Of a DNA stretch of 64,000 bases, positions 62,001-64,000 are shown in pieces (the first letter of the stretch is position 1; every line of letters starts with the position of its first letter). The DNA comes from Anas platyrhynchos (Eukaryota > Chordata > Aves > Anseriformes > Anatidae): assembly GCF_047663525.1 (NCBI RefSeq), contig NC_092621.1:11033501-11097500 (forward strand), given 5' to 3'. The position numbers were made by a program, and so were the translations under genes. The notes under the pieces were generated by a model. That model did not search any database. It was not told where the DNA came from and was given only the letters and a program-made list of their open reading frames with translations.

Positions 62001-62279
62001 CTCACCCACTCCCACACAAGCCAAAATAAATACTGGACAGGAAAAGAAAAAAAAATAAAAAAAAGAAGAACTAAAAGCCACCGCCAATATGGCCAATTCA
62101 GATTTTATCTGTTAAAAACCACATCCTTAGACCACCACTTTCCAGCTTGAGTATTTCAAGTTGGGCAACTGTCAACCTCTTGCAGCCAAATAAAAGCAGC
62201 CCGGCTTTCAGACACACTTAGCGATCGCTGAAGTCTGTGGGATCTGCAAGTGCTCAGCACTTGAAATTGCTCCTCTTTT

Positions 62280-62342
62280 AAATATATATGTATATATAAA
62301 TATACACACAAATATATATATTTAAATATAAATATATATTTA
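62280..62342. repeat. AT-rich (TA)n/(AAATAT)n simple repeat
   Basis: TATATA and AAATATA words with a short CACACA interruption, inside the presumed PDZD2 3' UTR. Confidence 0.9.
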
Positions 62343-63164
62343 AAGTTGTCTAATGTTAGAAGCCTACATTTGAAAATTCAGACCCCAAGTTTTATCGCAC
62401 CCCACAACTAACAACTCAGTCTACACCTTGGTGAACAATCACCTAATATTTGGACTTGATTTTCTGGCTCACAAATTTCAACTGTATTATTGCCAAGTGC
62501 TTTCAGATACAAGTTGCCACTAAGAGCAGATTCAATTGTGGTGGACACTGAGTTAGTTCATCAGTTTTAAGAGGATTTTTCACCTTTGCAATAAAATGCT
62601 CATGTTTTAGGCATAAAAGTTGTGCAAAATTATACTTCTCTTTTGTCATGCATTTTTAGCAAAACTGCACTTAGAAGAATAGAGTGAGATTGTTCCAGAC
62701 ATTCTCTTATTATAACAAATAAGGACCAGACCCAAAGTAAGAGTCCTAAAGTCAAGTTATAGCTAAGTGATACAGTACAGTCTAAATACCCACCCTTGTC
62801 AACAGGATGGCAACTGACAAGTTGTAGTCCTGATGCCCTGCAGGTACTAAAAATATCAGGGACAGGCACAGTGTTATTTATCTCAGTCAAAATACTTTAA
62901 ACCAAACCCAGTAAAGGTCTTGAAGATCCATTAAAACTGCCACATAATACAAAAATGTCTCTAGCATTTGGTTTCCTTCATCCTCAGTAACTAGGTGAGA
63001 TTTTATGACATTCATCACACTCATTTGCTCAGAGGTTCTCCGAGGCTCTTAGCACCTCTCTGTAAAGCATTAAGACACTTCTGTGTGGCATTAGAAACAA
63101 GGATAGCTTCTAGCCAGTTTTGAATGTTTTGTCTTAGAAAGTGTGAAGAGATGTAGCGCTCCCA

Positions 63165-63331
63165 TCATACCGACGTCCTGGGTTTTCTGATTAGTAATTG
63201 AACAGGGCCCTCTGGCACAGATTTAATAATGTTCCAGGCATCGTAATGCATGAGGCCAAGTAATGATTTTCCACTAACGGCAAGAATTTCATCTCCAGAT
63301 TCTATGTTTCCAGCTTGCTCTGCAGCACCAC
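63165..63331 (-). CDS. PDZD2: Terminal coding exon of PDZ-domain protein, most likely PDZD2 (partial gene)
   Basis: On the - strand, a splice acceptor (pyrimidine-rich, ending CTCCTAG at 63338-63332) opens a 167-base coding exon that ends at a TGA in 63167-63165. The exon carries the last 54 full codons. They form the second half of a PDZ fold: the AGNIESGDEILAVSGKSL segment (beta strands C-D, with the conserved GD.I..V.G) and the LMHYDAWNIIKSVPEGPVQL segment (helix B and last strand). A short tail ending in arginine, threonine, serine and valine follows. Similarity to the C-terminal PDZ of the pro-IL16/PDZD2 pair is strong, and the wording of the last strand and tail fits PDZD2 better than IL16. 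PDZD2 is a multi-PDZ scaffold whose C-terminal part can be released as a secreted form. The rest of the gene lies beyond the right edge. Identity as PDZD2 is from memory of the family and should be confirmed. Confidence 0.82.
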
Positions 63332-64000
63332 CTAGGAGCAAGAAGAGGAAAAAGTGAGCGAGAAGAAAAAGAAAAAATCGCTTTCCATTGTGATGAATAG
63401 CAAATAAACCATTCTTCTAGCAGTGTTAATTTCAATACAAGTCACCTGTGTTCAGCTCAGCTCTGGAAATCTAACCCCATGCTGCCTCTCAAAGAAAATG
63501 TCATTTTAACCAAGAGAAACCCTTTTTCTCAGAATAAAACTCTGTTTATGAAGGAAGCAGCACAGATGTGTGAAAGATGCTGTCTGTTTACTCTACAGCT
63601 CTAAGAAAACGTGATCAACAAAGGAAATATACAGGTGGTATGCAGCATGGATTCATTTTCTCTAATGGAATTTTAACATGTTAAGAAGCAGATAATGCAG
63701 CAGATTATAAAATCTAGGTAACAGGGACAGACAAATCAAACTTTGGACAAAGACACCAGACACAGGAATAACCACTACAGTGAGGCACACCCTTCACTGC
63801 TGATAAAAGTAAGTCTTCTGTAATGATAATTCAACTTGCAACATCAGCCAACATGGGGAGAGGAGGTGAAAAAAGACTGTATCTAAGGATATAAATTAAT
63901 GATCTCAAAAATTAAGCATGCCATTCACTCTAAGAATCATTTTGAAACAGGAGAAAAACACATGCAGAGAAATTGATAAGCAATTCAGGAAACACCTTTT
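63332..64000 (-). other. PDZD2: PDZD2 last intron (partial)
   Basis: Begins with a good acceptor on the - strand (TTTTTCCTCTTCTTGCTCCTAG-like, polypyrimidine rich). No further exon is visible up to the end of the window. Confidence 0.6.

Larger units (their letters stand above)
58995..63164 (-). other. PDZD2: Probable PDZD2 3' UTR
   Basis: Follows the stop codon of the terminal PDZ exon on the - strand. It is AT-rich, lacks long open frames and contains AU-rich words and an AT-rich simple repeat (62280-62342). Candidate poly(A) signals on the - strand are AATAAA at 59177-59182 and 59015-59020; the latter is followed by a T/G-containing stretch and taken as the end. Length (~4.2 kb) is plausible for this large mRNA, but the boundary is inferred. 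Confidence 0.45.

Noticed and set aside
63165-63331. Assignment of the PDZ exon to IL16
   Set aside because: The fold is related to IL16, but the last strand and C-terminal tail fit PDZD2 better, and the PMAIP1 neighbourhood agrees with a Z-linked gene.

Overview
This is a window of vertebrate nuclear DNA, almost certainly from a bird. The evidence is a long CR1 non-LTR retrotransposon with the (ATTCTATG)n 3' tail, several more CR1 3' ends, an avian-type ERVL LTR and provirus fossil, few other interspersed repeats, and two recognisable vertebrate genes with intron-exon structure. The host genes are PMAIP1 (NOXA) on the + strand at about 50.9-53.9 kb and the last coding exon of a PDZ-protein gene, most likely PDZD2, on the - strand at 63165-63331 with a long 3' UTR running back to about 59.0 kb. 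The two genes are convergent. From memory, human PMAIP1 is on 18q21 and PDZD2 on 5p13, and both regions correspond to the bird Z chromosome, so a Z-linked locus is likely. That is inference.

Layout. 1-5.5 kb: non-coding, with a (TA)n microsatellite and a poly-A tract. 5.56-8.55 kb: one almost complete CR1 ORF2 copy, split by a single-base frameshift in the endonuclease domain. 8.6-15.4 kb: non-coding, with two CR1 3' ends and a striking 80-bp inverted repeat (95% identical arms about 1.55 kb apart). 15.4-21.8 kb: a repeat graveyard holding a CR1 endonuclease fragment, an antisense ERVL-like provirus fossil with one LTR, a degenerate ~350-bp tandem array and a CR1 3' end. 21.8-39.7 kb: about 18 kb in which I recognise no gene, only simple repeats. 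39.74-40.0 kb: a 39-bp minisatellite of seven copies. 40-50 kb: non-coding, with a dense cluster of RGGTCA half-sites at 43.8 kb and two old CR1 ends. 50.4-51.3 kb: a C-rich tract leading into a CpG-rich promoter and the two coding exons of PMAIP1. 51.3-53.9 kb: the probable PMAIP1 3' UTR. 53.9-59.0 kb: intergenic. 59.0-64.0 kb: the terminal exon of PDZD2 and the start of its last intron.

Function. PMAIP1 encodes a BH3-only mitochondrial pro-apoptotic protein that neutralises MCL1 and BCL2A1. Its proximal region carries sequences resembling the p53, CRE and hypoxia elements known to act on mammalian NOXA. PDZD2 is a multi-PDZ scaffold and is not functionally linked to it. I found no RNA gene, CRISPR array or novel multi-gene system. 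The most unusual items are the candidate p53 element abutting PMAIP1, the inverted repeat, the RGGTCA cluster and the near-intact CR1.
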